Source: Pyrenochaeta sp. MPI-SDFR-AT-0127 | Taxonomy: Eukaryota; Ascomycota; Dothideomycetes; Pleosporales; Cucurbitariaceae | Length of the DNA: 64,000 bases | Direction: 5' to 3' | NCBI GenBank assembly: GCA_020747015.1 | Contig: JAGTJM010000061.1 | Location: 62,001 to 126,000, forward strand | Shown: piece by piece, positions 1 through 12,183 of the stretch | How positions within the stretch are numbered: the stretch's first letter is position 1 | Layout of the letters: every line of letters starts with the position of its first letter | The notes under the pieces: generated by a model | Databases searched by the model: none | What the model saw: the letters and a program-made list of their open reading frames with translations, nothing else | What the model was told of the DNA's origin: nothing | Made by a program: the position numbers and the translations under genes

Positions 1-2903
1 CGACGCTCCGCAGGGGTTTCTGCTTCAGACTCAACTCCGAAATAATCGTTGTGGGATTCCTGTTGGGTTGACGCTGATTGCTCAGATGCCAGACGGCGGC
101 GGCGCTGTGCAGCAGTCTCACTTTTCTGGTCAAGTGAATAACTAGCCAAATCCTGGCGTACCGAATGGAACGGTACATCTTCGTCATTACTGTCAACCAG
201 CGTCAAGCCCTCAGGCCCCCGGGACCTACCCTCTTTCTTTGCGGCTGGTGACTCAATCTTGTGAATTTCAGCTTCGCCCTCCTCGCCAACTACAGGGGGA
301 ACGTTGGCTTCTGATGCAGCTTGTCGACGCTGAGCATCTTTGTGGTCTTTTGCGTCCTGGTGTGCCGCAGTCTTAACCGACTCAGGAGCATCGCTATTTT
401 GAACAAACTTAGCGCGATCCTTGGGATTCATTTGTGCCATCTGCTGGATAAATTCCATCTTGCTCATTCTGCGGCCACCAGCGTTGACAGTGAAGCGCAG
501 GCGGTCATCGTCATCGTCATCATTAGCTGATTTCTTTTTCTTGCCGTCTGCAGCTTCTGTGCCAGAAGGATCAGTATCGTCATGTGCTGGAATGCCTATA
601 TGTGTCCCCATTCTCTTAAGGCTCTGGATCGCGCGACTCGAAGTTTCTGCCATCGATTGACCCCGCTGAGTTCCAGGACGTTGGTCCTTTTTGGATGAAG
701 AGGGAATATCGTACTTCTTGATGACCTCTCCATCCTCGTCTTCAACAATAATGGTATTGCCGAACTGATATGCTAGAGCTGGTCCACGCTGTCGCGGAGG
801 TTTCTGGGCGGCAGGTTCTGCGACGTTGTCCTCGTGATGATGATGATGTTTACCGGCCGAGAAACTTTGCATCCGCTTTCGCCAAGTCTTTTGAGGATGC
901 TCAATAGCAGTCTCAATCTTCGCAGGTGCTTCTTCCAGCTTTCCTCCATGCTCTTTCTGTGCAACACCATGCTGAACGTCTTCTTTCACTAAAAGCTCCT
1001 TCGCCATTTCATTATCTCGAGCTCTTCTCTCTGCATCACGTTCATTGTGACTATCCCTAACCCCGAGCACGTTTCCTTCCTTGTCTTCGAAAATTGTCTT
1101 GTCACCTTCTTGGTATATCTCTTCCTCGGGTTGTTGCAGCTTTGCCTTCTCCTTTCCGCTTGAAGAGCTGTCGCTAGAGAGAGCCATAGTGTCGTTAAAC
1201 GCATCGGTATCTTGGTCTGCTGGTAGAACATCTGCCTTCTCCTCATCGCGCCTAGAAGGTTTAATGGCAGACTGTGAGATTGGACCGCCAGGGCCTCGGC
1301 CAGCGTCCCAGCGTTTTCTTCGGTTCGTGGGGCGGACTGAATTGGACCGACTGGCGTTCTCTTCCTCCTTCTGTCGACGCAGGAAGCCGCCAGTTTGACC
1401 GGTGGAGGGTAGTAAACCTGGCCCAGTTGTGTCTGCCTTCTCGTCAAAGGATGACTCAGATGGGCGACGACTGGCAGACATTTGGGATCTAGAACGAGAC
1501 TGAATACGAGGAAGTCGTTCCATCCAGCCAGGTCCATCTTCGTTGGCTTGTGTGTATGACAGCGAGATTTTGAGCGTGTTGATACGCTTGCCGAGAGTGA
1601 ATACAGCGATCGAACTACCATGCACCATGATACTGACGATGACTAGGAAGCATGTTATAGGCCAAATCATCTCGATGATATTCAGGTGCTCGAATCCCTC
1701 CTCTGGAAGTACAGCTAGTGGGGTTGTGGATTCGGTCTCCAGTTCAGCTCTTGCAAGTATCGCCACGAACAAGCCACCGACCCCAATGGGTCCGAAGTGA
1801 CCGGCGAAAGATGCTTCTCGCCAGGTTTTGATGTCAGGTATAACCGGCTTTAATATCAGCATGATGGGAATGCGACGGAAGAAAAGCACCAGTATACCAA
1901 GCACTACCAGGCGCCATGGCGTGAGACCAATAATCTCGGGCGCATTGAACTGGCCCCAAGGGATGATGGCGCCAAAGTAGACGAAAAAAGCCAAGTTGAT
2001 AAGCAAATCAATAACGTTGGAGACATGAGACTCTTCCGTCTTTTCCAGGAACCAGCCGTCGTTTGAAAAGCCGACTCCACAGGCGAATCCTACGAGCAGA
2101 TCGTCCAAGCCCAGCAAAGACCCCGAGCCAGCACACCAGAGCGCCAGAACAAAGTAGAAGACCAGGAAGCTTTCTCGGTCAATGAGATCCTTCTCGTGAG
2201 CAAGACGGATGGCGCGGCGGGCGGCATAGCCAATGACGACTCCATAGATGGCGCCGAACAGACACTCGTATAGCACTGTGTAGCAGATCCAGTGGTAGGC
2301 GACTTTTGTGGCGTCCGGACGATAGCGGATGAGGTAGATGGCGAGGTAGATGAATGGAAAGGCCATGCCGTCGTTGCAGCCAGATTCCGCAGAGAGAAGA
2401 TCTCGCAAATGTTTGGGGACACGCTTTGCAAACTTGCCCTTTCCTACGACGGACGAGGCCAAGACAGGGTCAGTGGCAGTGACACAAGCGGCAATGCAAA
2501 GACTGTCTAGCCAGTTGAGGTGCGACTTGAACAGGCCCCAGATGAACAGACTGGTAATCAGCCAGCCAAACGTCATGACGGGAATGAGCAGCAGCGTGAC
2601 CGACTTCCAATGCTTTTCCATGTAGGCCTTTGGTAATTCGACTCCGACGGCGAAACATTGCACGACTAGAACGATGCGCGAAAACTCGAGCGTGATCAGG
2701 TCAACATTGCCCCAAGATGCGGGGTCTATCAGATTGGCGGCATGCGGGCCAAAGATGATGCCACAGAGGGTAGCAACGGTGGCTTCGCCAATGTACAGGC
2801 GCTCCTTGATCACCGAGGAGCAGAGCATGAACAAGCTGGTGAAGCCGCCCAGGATGATGTACACCAAGTGCGGCTTCGTGATGGAGAGATGGTCCCACGC
2901 CAT
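1..2903 (-). CDS. Plasma-membrane Na+/H+ antiporter (Nha1/Sod2 type), 3' end outside window
   Basis: Alkali-cation/proton antiporter that exports Na+, Li+ or K+ in exchange for H+. One uninterrupted frame of about 967 codons runs from the ATG at 2903 off the left edge. The first ~435 residues are a polytopic membrane domain. It contains the family signatures TDPVL (about residues 141-145) and ESGCNDG (about 171-177), the latter holding the Asn-Asp pair expected at the ion site. The rest is a long hydrophilic cytosolic tail, rich in Ser, Glu, Arg and Lys, with a five-histidine run near residue 685 and a short poly-Asp stretch. Fungal Nha1-type proteins are known for such long regulatory tails, whereas bacterial homologues lack them. 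No intron is needed. Family call is firm; the exact subtype (Nha1 or Sod2) is inferred. Confidence 0.93.
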   Translation of the reverse strand, partial: MAWDHLSITKPHLVYIILGGFTSLFMLCSSVIKERLYIGEATVATLCGIIFGPHAANLIDPASWGNVDLITLEFSRIVLVVQCFAVGVELPKAYMEKHWKSVTLLLIPVMTFGWLITSLFIWGLFKSHLNWLDSLCIAACVTATDPVLASSVVGKGKFAKRVPKHLRDLLSAESGCNDGMAFPFIYLAIYLIRYRPDATKVAYHWICYTVLYECLFGAIYGVVIGYAARRAIRLAHEKDLIDRESFLVFYFVLALWCAGSGSLLGLDDLLVGFACGVGFSNDGWFLEKTEESHVSNVIDLLINLAFFVYFGAIIPWGQFNAPEIIGLTPWRLVVLGILVLFFRRIPIMLILKPVIPDIKTWREASFAGHFGPIGVGGLFVAILARAELETESTTPLAVLPEEGFEHLNIIEMIWPITCFLVIVSIMVHGSSIAVFTLGKRINTLKISLSYTQANEDGPGWMERLPRIQSRSRSQMSASRRPSESSFDEKADTTGPGLLPSTGQTGGFLRRQKEEENASRSNSVRPTNRRKRWDAGRGPGGPISQSAIKPSRRDEEKADVLPADQDTDAFNDTMALSSDSSSSGKEKAKLQQPEEEIYQEGDKTIFEDKEGNVLGVRDSHNERDAERRARDNEMAKELLVKEDVQHGVAQKEHGGKLEEAPAKIETAIEHPQKTWRKRMQSFSAGKHHHHHEDNVAEPAAQKPPRQRGPALAYQFGNTIIVEDEDGEVIKKYDIPSSSKKDQRPGTQRGQSMAETSSRAIQSLKRMGTHIGIPAHDDTDPSGTEAADGKKKKSANDDDDDDRLRFTVNAGGRRMSKMEFIQQMAQMNPKDRAKFVQNSDAPESVKTAAHQDAKDHKDAQRRQAASEANVPPVVGEEGEAEIHKIESPAAKKEGRSRGPEGLTLVDSNDEDVPFHSVRQDLASYSLDQKSETAAQRRRRLASEQSASTQQESHNDYFGVESEAETPAER

Positions 2904-5223
2904 TGTACGGCTCTCTCGCGCTCTCTATCTCTGGCGTTTGCGATGCGAAGGGGAAGAAGGACCCGTGTTGGCGTATGTGGGAAGGAAGGAGCGACGGGGC
3001 CTGGCTGGCCGAACGGTCTGCCGGTTGAGGGGGGAGAAGATGGAGCCTGAGCTGGATGCATGTATGTGAAAACCCGCGCCCAGGTCGCCACTCCTAAACA
3101 AGCCGTGTGTGGCGGGTGACGATGTTTCGAAGCGATTTCTGGCGGGGATGTGGGGAAGGCGCGATGGGCCTCGTGGAGTGGAGCCTCTACAGCGTCGCGC
3201 GGTCAGTCATGGAATGGTTCGAGGGAAGATCAAGCAGTCCCAAGGCGACGCTTCGCAGGAAGGATGGAGCTTACAGCAGCAGGTTCAGCTAAGCGCAGGC
3301 TTTTTCAAAAGCTTGGGACCGAAGCAGCTCGACAAAGCTCGTGGTTGGCTCCACTTGTCAACCCGCACCCAAGACTAGACTACCACGGTGGATGTATGTC
3401 GCTCGACGCTGTGATTCCCAAGCTCAATGGCACTCCAATTGCGCGTCACTGGCTTTCTTGCGCAGTCTCAGCAAAAAGTTGGCAGGAAGTATGAGAAGCG
3501 GACGATTTGCGCCGAGCCTCCAACGCCGAAAACCGCTTGACTCGGGTCGCTTGGCTCCTCGAACCTTGGATGACGTTTGCTTGGCTACATGGTTTCCTGC
3601 CCTCATTTTCCCGCGATAAGCCTTTGCTAACTAAAATATAGTCCTCTCTAAACGCATACATACAGACACAAAGTAACCGCAAACCCTTCCGGCTTTGCTG
3701 GCACGGGAGAGAGCCCGAGTCAACACACCATCTCTCCTATCTCAAAAGAACTGGCGGAGCTAGACTTCCTTCCGATTGGAGAAGGCTGCGCGCCACAACT
3801 GCTGTGCGCAAGCCACGTGCAAGGCTCTATACGCCAGGACTGTCAAATGAGTCGCTTGTCTTCCTTTCTTCCCGATCCCAAGACTGTGTGGGCGAATCCG
3901 TGTTACTGGGGCTAGCTCGGACGAGTTCAAAGAAACTGCTGCCATATGGCAAAAGAAACTGCATCTTTATCATCACATGGGCCTTGCATTGTCGCTCTGC
4001 GGGATGCGTCAACCAGCGCATCCTCAGTCAGCGGGTATAGTAAGCTGTACTTTGCTTCTAGGAAATCCTACTGGCTATTGCTATGACTTCCGATGGTGGA
4101 GCATCAACGTGGGGGCACCCGTAACATATTATGGAGAGCCAGACGTTCTATAGCGGTAAGGCTGACGTGACATGATCACCAGGAAAACTTCTCCAAGGAA
4201 AACACAGCTTATTTATGCAGCGACCGATTTCACTCCATTGACGCACGTCTCTTAATGACGTTGTCAAAATTTACATGCCCACCGAATGGGCCGCTTCTGG
4301 CCCTGCAATTGATCGAAGCATTCCCTGTGCATGCAAATTCCACGTGGACACCGTCCCCATGTCATGTCCGACGAAGCATTCCCCTCCCCCAACCACAGTC
4401 CTTGCGCGAGAAGAGGAAAAAAAAATTGATGGCCAAGGAAAATTGTCTTACCGCCCTTATACAACACCTTTGAATGTACTCGCACAGGAATAGTGAGGCG
4501 GTAGGATCCCAGTTGGGCAGAAATTGCTCCACTAAATGTACCCTTAATCAGAACGCTATGACAAGCAACATACAACGACACGTTCAAGGAGCTCTTGCCC
4601 TTTCATCCCTACCTCCTCGTTGACGTCATGAGCCAGATATGAACAACGAAAACTCTAACCTATAATCGGGCATCACTTTTATTCTGGTGGACCAGACAGT
4701 GCCCTAGCGCCCCGATGGCAGACAGCAAGACCCAGTAAAGGATGACAGGGACACCCTAGTCACAAGATACAACGCAGCAATAGTCAATTACTTGACAGAT
4801 TTGACAGCTTCATGCAAATATGTACTAAGTCGTATATACATGTCTTCGACCAAGTAGATACAAGAACGGGCTTGTAGTGCCATGCATAGCCCTTGTAACC
4901 TTCCACCAAAATATGAAATCAAAATCATTGCGCCAAATCCACCCACCCAGTCATGAGTGAAACGTCCAGAATTCATCCAAAATGCAAACACCAGAAGTAA
5001 GCTGTATATGAGATTTGTAATGACTCCATAAGTGAAAGCAAAGCACAAAGCAGTTCAAATCAAACAATGCAAAGACAATGCCGTGATTTTCTGGTACTCC
5101 TCTCTTTCTTGCTCTTGATATAGCCCAAATATAGTACCTAACGTAGATAGCCTGAAATCGTCAAAAGAGAAGAATGTGAAAATATTTGCATGTTCTCATG
5201 TCGTTATAAACAAATGTTAGTGC
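2904..5223. other. Long intergenic region upstream of the antiporter
   Basis: This 2.3 kb holds the promoter and 5' leader of the antiporter and the 3' flank of the arrestin-like gene. The open frames in it are short, lack recognisable domains and overlap one another on both strands. I see no gene. Confidence 0.5.
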
Positions 5224-7701
5224 TCAGTGGCCAACGGGTAGCCACGTTCTCCTTTCGTCCATACTTCTGTTTGTGCGGCCACCAGGCGTTAATGGAATCT
5301 CAACGCGCGCCCGATCATTCCGCTCTGGATCGCTATCGTCATCATATGCGTCTGATAGCCGTGAAAAGTAATCTGCAAGGCCACTGGTAGGCGAAGCGAT
5401 AGTCTCGTAGAGTGGTGGAGGCGTTTCCAGAGGTGGTGGAGGCTCTTCGTCCGTGAAAGCAGGTGGATTAAATGATGGAACGCGCATGAGGTGGATGGGC
5501 CGTTGCACAGCCGAGTCGTTGGGTCCGCCAATATGTGCAGCTTGAGGGCGGGCAAGAGCTGGCGTTGCTATTGTGGCGTCCGAGTTTCCTCTTGACCGAC
5601 TCATAGAGCTCAGGGTCGGTACAAGACCGGGCGGAGAGGTGCGTCGGACAGGTGCGTTGGGGCATCCACATTCGGGCACCCGCGTTCTGCCCAGGGTAGG
5701 TTCGGGGCCTGAATATGCTGGCAGCGCTGTGTTCGCCTGCGTAGCCTGGCAAGACAGGATGTGAAAAGGCGAGTCGATGGATATTTCAAAATGTCGTCTC
5801 TTGGTTGGATCACTTGCATCTGGTCTCGAAAGTCGCATGACGAGCTGTGCGAAGTTAGCCTAAACCCTATTTTATCTTCAATGTTGTAACGTACCTTGAT
5901 CCAGTGGTGTACTTGAATATTTTGGTAGGTGGTGTCGAAGTGCAACTTCGATTGCTTGTCTTTGTCTCTCATGTTATGGCAACTTGGCAGCTGCACATTG
6001 AACTCCATCTCCGTGGGGCCAATATTTGCATCACCCCCAAGTGCACCCAAAAGGTTGGTTGGGTCCTGCACCTGGACATCCTCACCTCGAGCGGCTGCAG
6101 CTCGTTGATCATAAGGAACGCCGCCCCCTGAAACTATCCTCATTGTGCTTCCGGGGAATGTACTGGTTGGTGGACCGTCCGCTCGCTTTTCGAAGAGCTG
6201 GACTTTGCGTACTGGTTCCATCCTGTGCACTCGTTTATTGTTGCAGAAATATTCGACATTCTCCGTCACAAACACTTTTATTCGGTGACATTGTACCTTT
6301 GCCAGTGGCGTTAGCTTAAAGGCAATGGGGACCTGGGCGCCGAGGGGAAATGATTTGCCAGAGATGACAATATCGTAATGAAGCTGGTCTTCCCAACTAC
6401 GACTTATTGCAATGGGTTCGACCTGCTCCAATGAGCCTTCTGAGGGTGCACGGATGAGAGTGACTTCTTTCGTGCCAACAAGATTTGTGCGAAATGCTCC
6501 AGCACGTTCGACTGTTGCTTCAAGTTCGTACTTGACAGAGCCAAGGTCAACATCAATGGTCTCGGGAAGGTGGCTATCCAGCGGGAGTTCAAAGTTGTAC
6601 ATGTACTCGCCCGCATTGAAGGTCCTGTATCCCTTTTGTGCGACAGAGGGTCCACCTGATGGCGATTCGCCCTTGCCAAAGCTCCGGGATTGATTCACCT
6701 GTAGAGAAAGTCGTTTCGCCTCTTTGGATGTCAGGTTCAGAGAAGAATTATTTGGAGAACCGCCCAAAGTTGCGTTGCTCTTATAAAGCTCCACACGATC
6801 TGCGCCTGTACCGCTCTCCGCAGTCGGAAACTGCGAGTTGAAGAACGGCCAGGTATGGCTCATGAGTGTGTCTACTTCTTCGAATTCTATTTTCTTGGGA
6901 GGAATACCTGGCAAGGTCAGTCACAATTTTACCAGAACTAGATCAAATCCTACCCTCTGGCCACTTGGTGGTTGCCTTGCCTCTGAACTTTAGGGTAATG
7001 GCTTTGAGCTTTACTGGTTTGGAAATCTTTAAATTCAAGGTACCTCGGAGCATTGCTGTATTTCGTTCGGCATGGTCGGCTTGTTCGAATCCGCGAAGAA
7101 ACAGGACGGGTTCGGTGAGCGCAATGTTCACGTTGACGCCGCCCCCCGAAGCTATAGGCTTTTCTTCTGCCATGGCCTTCACGCTACTGATCATGCTCTT
7201 GGCTGATGTCCTCCCAGATGACCAATGGGTCTCTGCAACTGAAGGGCGTGGTATGCCTGGCCCGGCTAATGCCGCTCCAACTGCGCCTACCGCGCCCGTA
7301 GAATTCCTCGGGGTCGACCTCATCTCACTAGGTGCCCACGACCACCTTTCGGGGGCAGAAGCAACCGATGTGCGGTTACTGCTCGTGGAGGATCGTGGAG
7401 AAGCAATATCTGTGGACTCTTGGTTCGGGGAAAAGTGTGTATCGATGAAGGAGCGAAGAAAACGTTTGGCGTTGTCCCGAGGCCCCGCCAGCTTTTCAGT
7501 GAAGTACGACTTGCTGGTCGTGCGCCGTTTTTGAGAGCAAAGTAGACTAGGGTCTGGAGCTACGTGTGCGATGTGAATGCGATGAGGTCGTCGATTGCGC
7601 CCTTGGAAGAGGCCTCGGCGTATCCGCTCTGGGTCGTGTAGATGGTCTGGAATGTAGCGTAGTCGGCCACGGTCGCTATATACACTTTGATACTCTGTCA
7701 T
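5224..7701 (-). CDS. Arrestin-related trafficking adaptor (CreD/Rod1/Rog3 type)
   Basis: Adaptor that recruits a NEDD4-type HECT ubiquitin ligase (HulA/Rsp5) to plasma-membrane transporters for endocytosis; the family member CreD affects carbon catabolite repression. Exons 7701-6954, 6907-5895 and 5844-5224 join in frame to 793 residues. Intron 1 (46 nt) splits the Gly codon of the conserved WPEG-IPPKK block and intron 2 (49 nt) follows HHWIK. Arrestin-N sequence begins near residue 200 and arrestin-C continues to about 600. Ligase-binding PY-type motifs are visible: LPAY near 628 and PPLY near 731. The Ser/Pro-rich N-terminal extension of ~190 residues is longer than the core family needs. 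Start chosen at the first ATG (MTEYQ); the frame reads upstream only to a TTG. Confidence 0.9.
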
Positions 7702-9273
7702 AGCGATGGACAGCGTCAGCAAGAGCCAATTGTGAGGGGGAAAGGCGCAATATTCGGCGAGGGGACGCGATGTACAGCTTTATAAAGGAGCAAAGGGCTG
7801 GATCTAAGTAACAAAATGACTTTGTGCGACTCTCGGGAGTCATGAGAGGGGTACAAAGGACGTCCTGGTTACCGTAACATAACCAGGGCCCAAGTGGATG
7901 CTTTGGGACGGGGTTGGCTCCTGGCAAGACAAAGGCCCAACTCAGGGACGGGGAAACGAGACCGGGGAGGGACTCACACGTCAACAAAAGCTATCAAAAA
8001 TCTTCCATGGACATAGTAAAGCTCAAGTGTGATCAACAAGTCATGCCACAGATGTGTAAGTGAAGCGGTCAAGAGCCAAAGCGTCGGATGGTGCGGGATG
8101 ATGGATGTACCCTGCTAGGTGCTGAGAAAGAGACTGCGTGGCCTTGATGATGAGGAGTGCTCTGTCAGGACAACGACCGACGAATAACAAGGACTGTGGG
8201 TGTTTTGAGTTGGGCCCGATCTAACAAGCATGCATAGCGATTCCAGAGTCAGGGACAGGGTAGCCAGTTTTGCGCGCAATGGAAGCGGATGATGCGGGGT
8301 TCGCGTTGTGCACCAAAGGTAGAGGTCAAGATATTCGACAATGACTGCGTCAACTTTGCGGCTTGTCTGCGGTTATGTAAAGCAGCAAAGAAGTGGGAAC
8401 ACCGGGCATAGTTCTTCGCTGCGGATATAGCGATTTTCTCATCGTGAGAAGAGTGGTCATGTCGGGGAACAATTACATCATCTTTGAGCACACCAAGGCT
8501 CGATCAAGTTCTGGCGTCTCCGCTGGCCCAGCCGTTGCAGGTTAGCAACCGAGTCACGGCTGGCTCGGCAAGGTACAGCGATCCGCTCGAGCGTTGCCAG
8601 GGCTTTCGCCCCAGGTCAGCGTAGTTTGGCTTGCAGACGCTGACTTATGCTGCCCATGCGCTCAGAGATGATGAGGGACAAGATGGCTAAGCCTCAGCAT
8701 ACAGCATGGAGACGCGGCCTGCGATCAAATTCGAGACGGCCCAGTCGGCCCTGGCCATTGCTTCGCATGCATCCATCACCATCCTGGGGTTGTCAAGTGA
8801 GATATTTCCGGTTTCTTGATGAGCAGCATGGTGCAAGTCCGGAGATTCGCACACTGGCCGCAGTAATCCAAACGCCAGTGCGTCTCGCATGGCTACCACG
8901 CCCGCTTGGGGAACAAACCAACGACACAGGCCCAATCTCGCAGTGATCGCCATCTGGGGTGCTGCATTGGGGAGACTGAGAGAATGGGCAGCGAGCGGAT
9001 CGACACTCAGGCGCGCCGAATCGGCAGAAGAAAGTCGCAGCCCAGGTAGCGGTCATTTGTAAACACCTGGTCGTCATGGTCGGCATTTCTGAGCGTACGC
9101 AATCGAGGCTAGAGTTCGGCGGCAACTCGGCTCTTTCGCGTATCGCAAGGATGGAAAGATTGGCGATGGCCGGCGGTGTCCCAGAGTGCACGTGCAGGCA
9201 CGGGCCCCTCCGCACGTGATAACGCCCCCCCAACGCGCAGGCCAAACCACTTCGCAAAGCCGCACCGCTGGCC
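7702..9273. other. Divergent promoter region between the arrestin-like and BRCT genes
   Basis: About 1.6 kb between two divergently transcribed genes. Overlapping GC-rich short open frames occur on both strands near 8.7-9.3 kb but none shows a domain or a convincing splice structure. Taken as two 5' leaders and promoters. Confidence 0.5.
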
Positions 9274-12047
9274 ATGGACGCGACAGATGGAGCTTATGGC
9301 AAGTTTTGACGCTCTACTGTCTTGGACACCAACTGACACACATCCAGGGACAAGCCAACTGCCCCTGGCGGGCGCCGTGCTCTGCTGCACCTCCATCGCC
9401 CCGGAACAACGCGTATGTCAACATTTCGAATGTTCGTTTTTGCCCTTTCTTCCTCGCGCTGAGTATATGTGACAGGCAGAGCTCGCTGCCATTGGCGCGC
9501 AAATGGGCGCGACCATCAAACTCGACCTTACCTCCGACGTAACACACCTCATCGTGGGCAGTACCGACAGCGCCAAATACCGCTATGTCGCAAAATCGAG
9601 GGACGACGTGAAGGTGCTTTCTCCGGCATGGCTTCAAGTCCTGCGAGAGGTCTGGATGGAAGGTCACGACAATGTCCATGTGGCTTCGCTTGAGAGGGAC
9701 TACCGGTTGCCCACTTTCTTTGGCCTGAAGATTTGTCTGACTGGCTTTGACAACCGTAGGGAAGTGCCCATACGATGATGGCACCATGCTGACGAAGCGC
9801 AGCGGAGCAACGACGATACGTTCAGGAGACCGTCGACAAGAATGGGGCCGAGTACCATGGCGATCTGACCAAGTCTGTCACACACCTCATTGCCGCTACA
9901 CCCTCTGGCAAGAAGTACGAGCATGCTCTCAATTGGAGGATGAAGATTGTCTCGCTTGAGTGGTTTGAGCAGAGCATTGAAAGGGGTATGGTGCTCGATG
10001 AGAGCCTCTACAACCCCACAATGCCAGTCGCAGAACGAGGGCTGGGCGCTTGGGACCGCAAACAACTTCCTCCCACGTTTCTCGGCAAGCGTACTCGTAG
10101 CGATGAGCAGGTCCAACCATTGAATCCATTCCGGCGGAAATTGCGCCGCTCGGCGAGCACCAAAATGGGCAGTCAGAGTCAAGCCTTGTGGGCTGGTATC
10201 ACCGCAGCGAACTTAGAAAGACCGCAAGACGATGAAGATGATTGGACCGAAGACAGCCTTTCTAAGCAGGATAACGCACAAGCAAATTCATCTACAGTGC
10301 GTGCTGAAGATGTCAAGGCTCAAAACCATGTTGCGCTGCGAACTGGGGGCAGCACAGACGATCGTAATCCACCTTTACCTCTGTCTGCGAATGGCAATTC
10401 TCAACATGGGATTTTCGGAGACTGCATCGTGTCACCATATGGCTTCGATGCAGAAAAGGTAAGTTCACAGGACCTGGGAGTATGGACGACGCTAATGTCT
10501 CCGTCAGACCAAAATCTTGCGAGAGCACCTAGTCAGCCATGGTGCACGCGTCATCAGTGCAGATGAATTAAACAACTTCTCATCGGATGATCTGAGACGG
10601 GGTTACTTAGTGGTTCCGCATGACACTGAAGCCGACCTCACCACTTTGCCGGATCGCGTCGGATCCGCCATGAACCTTGTTACTAATTGGTGGGTTGAGC
10701 GTTGCCTGTATGGCAAATCCCTAGTCAACCCGGCAGACCACGTCTTGTGTAGGCCATTCGACAAGCTTAGTGTTAGTGGTAAGTCTTTAGTCCATATGAA
10801 CTCTGCGGAGTGGAGCTGACATGTCTCCAGGTTTCTCTGGGATAACTATCCACTCCACCGGGTTTGGCGGTATCGAGCTACTGCATGTGACCAAATTAGT
10901 CACGCTCATGGGTATGAAAACAGTCCACTTCAGTGCCATTGGCCTTACCTTTCTCGTAGGAGCGATATATGACGAACAGCTGTCTGTAAAGTCTTCGGTT
11001 ATGATATGCAATTCACCAAACCCAAATGCGCAGAAACTCAAATTTACTAGAGACAAGCAAATCCCTGCTGTCCACGCAACATGGCTATGGGACAGTTTGC
11101 AATCCGGCGAATTACGGCCATACCACGACTATCAGCTGAACGCTCTGAGCAAAACACATCAACAGAAACCTGGCCCTTCTATTGATGTACCGACCGCCAG
11201 GCTCTCTGAAGAGGACAGCTTTAAACTTCAGCAAAGAAAAGCTCAAGCCGCAAAAACTGTGACGAAAGTTCAACGTCCTCAACAACACTGTGCGCCAGCT
11301 CTTAGCCCTTCTGCGGAGGCTACACCTGCATCCACAACTGGCTCCTTAACTCTTCCTACTGCTAGTACCAGTGATGCAGATCTCTACCAGAGTGAGCATG
11401 CCATAGGAGCAATGGATGGGCAAGAATCCTTTGCATTGCAAGAGACCACTGCGAACTCATCTCGGCGCCCTTCGACATCGTCGACAGACTCGAAGCGCTT
11501 CTCTAGACATCGAAGCTCATCTGCAGAGTCGTTGATCAAAGCAGTACCAGCGCTTGGTGATTCAAAGCATAGACCAAAATTTATACCTGAGTCGGTAATC
11601 CCCACAGACACTGAATCATTGATACCAGACCACAAGGATGTGCCAAAGGATCCGGAAGGAGAAAAAGACTACTCCGTCATTCTTGCTCAGCTTCGCGCCA
11701 ACCGTAAAGCAGCACCCACTCCAGCCCAGCAAGAAGACGGAAAGCGGCGCAGGCGCCGTCAACTCGGACGCGCAACATCAACACGATCCAACCAGTCGAC
11801 GGGAGACAGCTCTGGGAAGATTGAACTTGATGCGGATGATGATATGCATAGCGTTCTCGTTGACGAATATCAACCAAGTCAGGAGCTGGGGTGGGACTCA
11901 CCGGGCGCGGCGAAAGCGAGAGAGCAGATGATCAAAAAACTTGGCGGCACGATACAAGAGCGAAGTGTACCCGTCCAGGGCATTGGCATAGTGAAGGATG
12001 TAGTCAGTGAGAGTACAGGGAGAGCAGGAAGAAAACGTAGGGGCTGA
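9274..12047 (+). CDS. rad4: BRCT-repeat replication/checkpoint scaffold (Rad4/Cut5/Dpb11/TopBP1)
   Basis: Nuclear scaffold that binds phosphorylated replication and checkpoint proteins to start DNA replication and activate the ATR kinase. Exons 9274-9298, 9348-9412, 9476-9755, 9803-10458, 10508-10778, 10831-10911 and 10960-12047 sum to 2466 nt (821 residues). BRCT1 spans about residues 12-100 (TSDVTHLIVG), BRCT2 about 108-200 (LTKSVTHLIAA, with a Trp in the last helix), BRCT3 about 330-425 and BRCT4 about 433-525 (FSGITI to WLWDSL). The C-terminal ~290 residues are Ser/Lys/Arg-rich and low-complexity. The first intron is GC-AG; starting instead at the ATG at 9296 and reading through it also keeps the frame. 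The 48-nt intron at 10912-10959 has no stop but interrupts BRCT4 (LMG-AIYDE). Confidence 0.92.
9299..9347 (+). other. GC-AG intron
   Basis: The donor reads GCAAGT, the usual consensus of GC-AG introns. A CTGAC branch site lies shortly before the CCAG acceptor. Removal joins a 25-nt first exon in frame to the conserved LAGAVLCCTS block of BRCT1. Confidence 0.65.
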
Positions 12048-12183
12048 GTTGTTGAGTGCGGATAGCACGGACGTGTATAACGTGCAAACAGTTTCTGGGC
12101 GATTTTGGATCGCTTGCAAAAATCACATGCATAGCGCGGTGTCGGATGATGTGCATATACGGAGTTTTCAGTCATGTTCCATG

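Noticed and set aside
4788..5048. 86-codon hydrophobic minus-strand frame
   Set aside because: Lies in the 3' flank of the arrestin-like gene; hydrophobic bias reflects T-rich sequence. No other support.
5610..6914. 434-codon frame taken as a separate arrestin protein
   Set aside because: It is the middle exon of the arrestin-like gene read through intron 2; its C-terminal part is out of frame with the conserved exon 3.
7701..7722. Upstream start of the arrestin-like protein at 7722
   Set aside because: The codon there is TTG; the first ATG is at 7701 and fits a eukaryotic gene.
9296..9472. Start of the BRCT gene at the ATG at 9296 with read-through of the first intron
   Set aside because: Possible, but the GCAAGT donor, CTGAC branch site and in-frame join favour the spliced start at 9274. 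Kept as an alternative rather than the main model.
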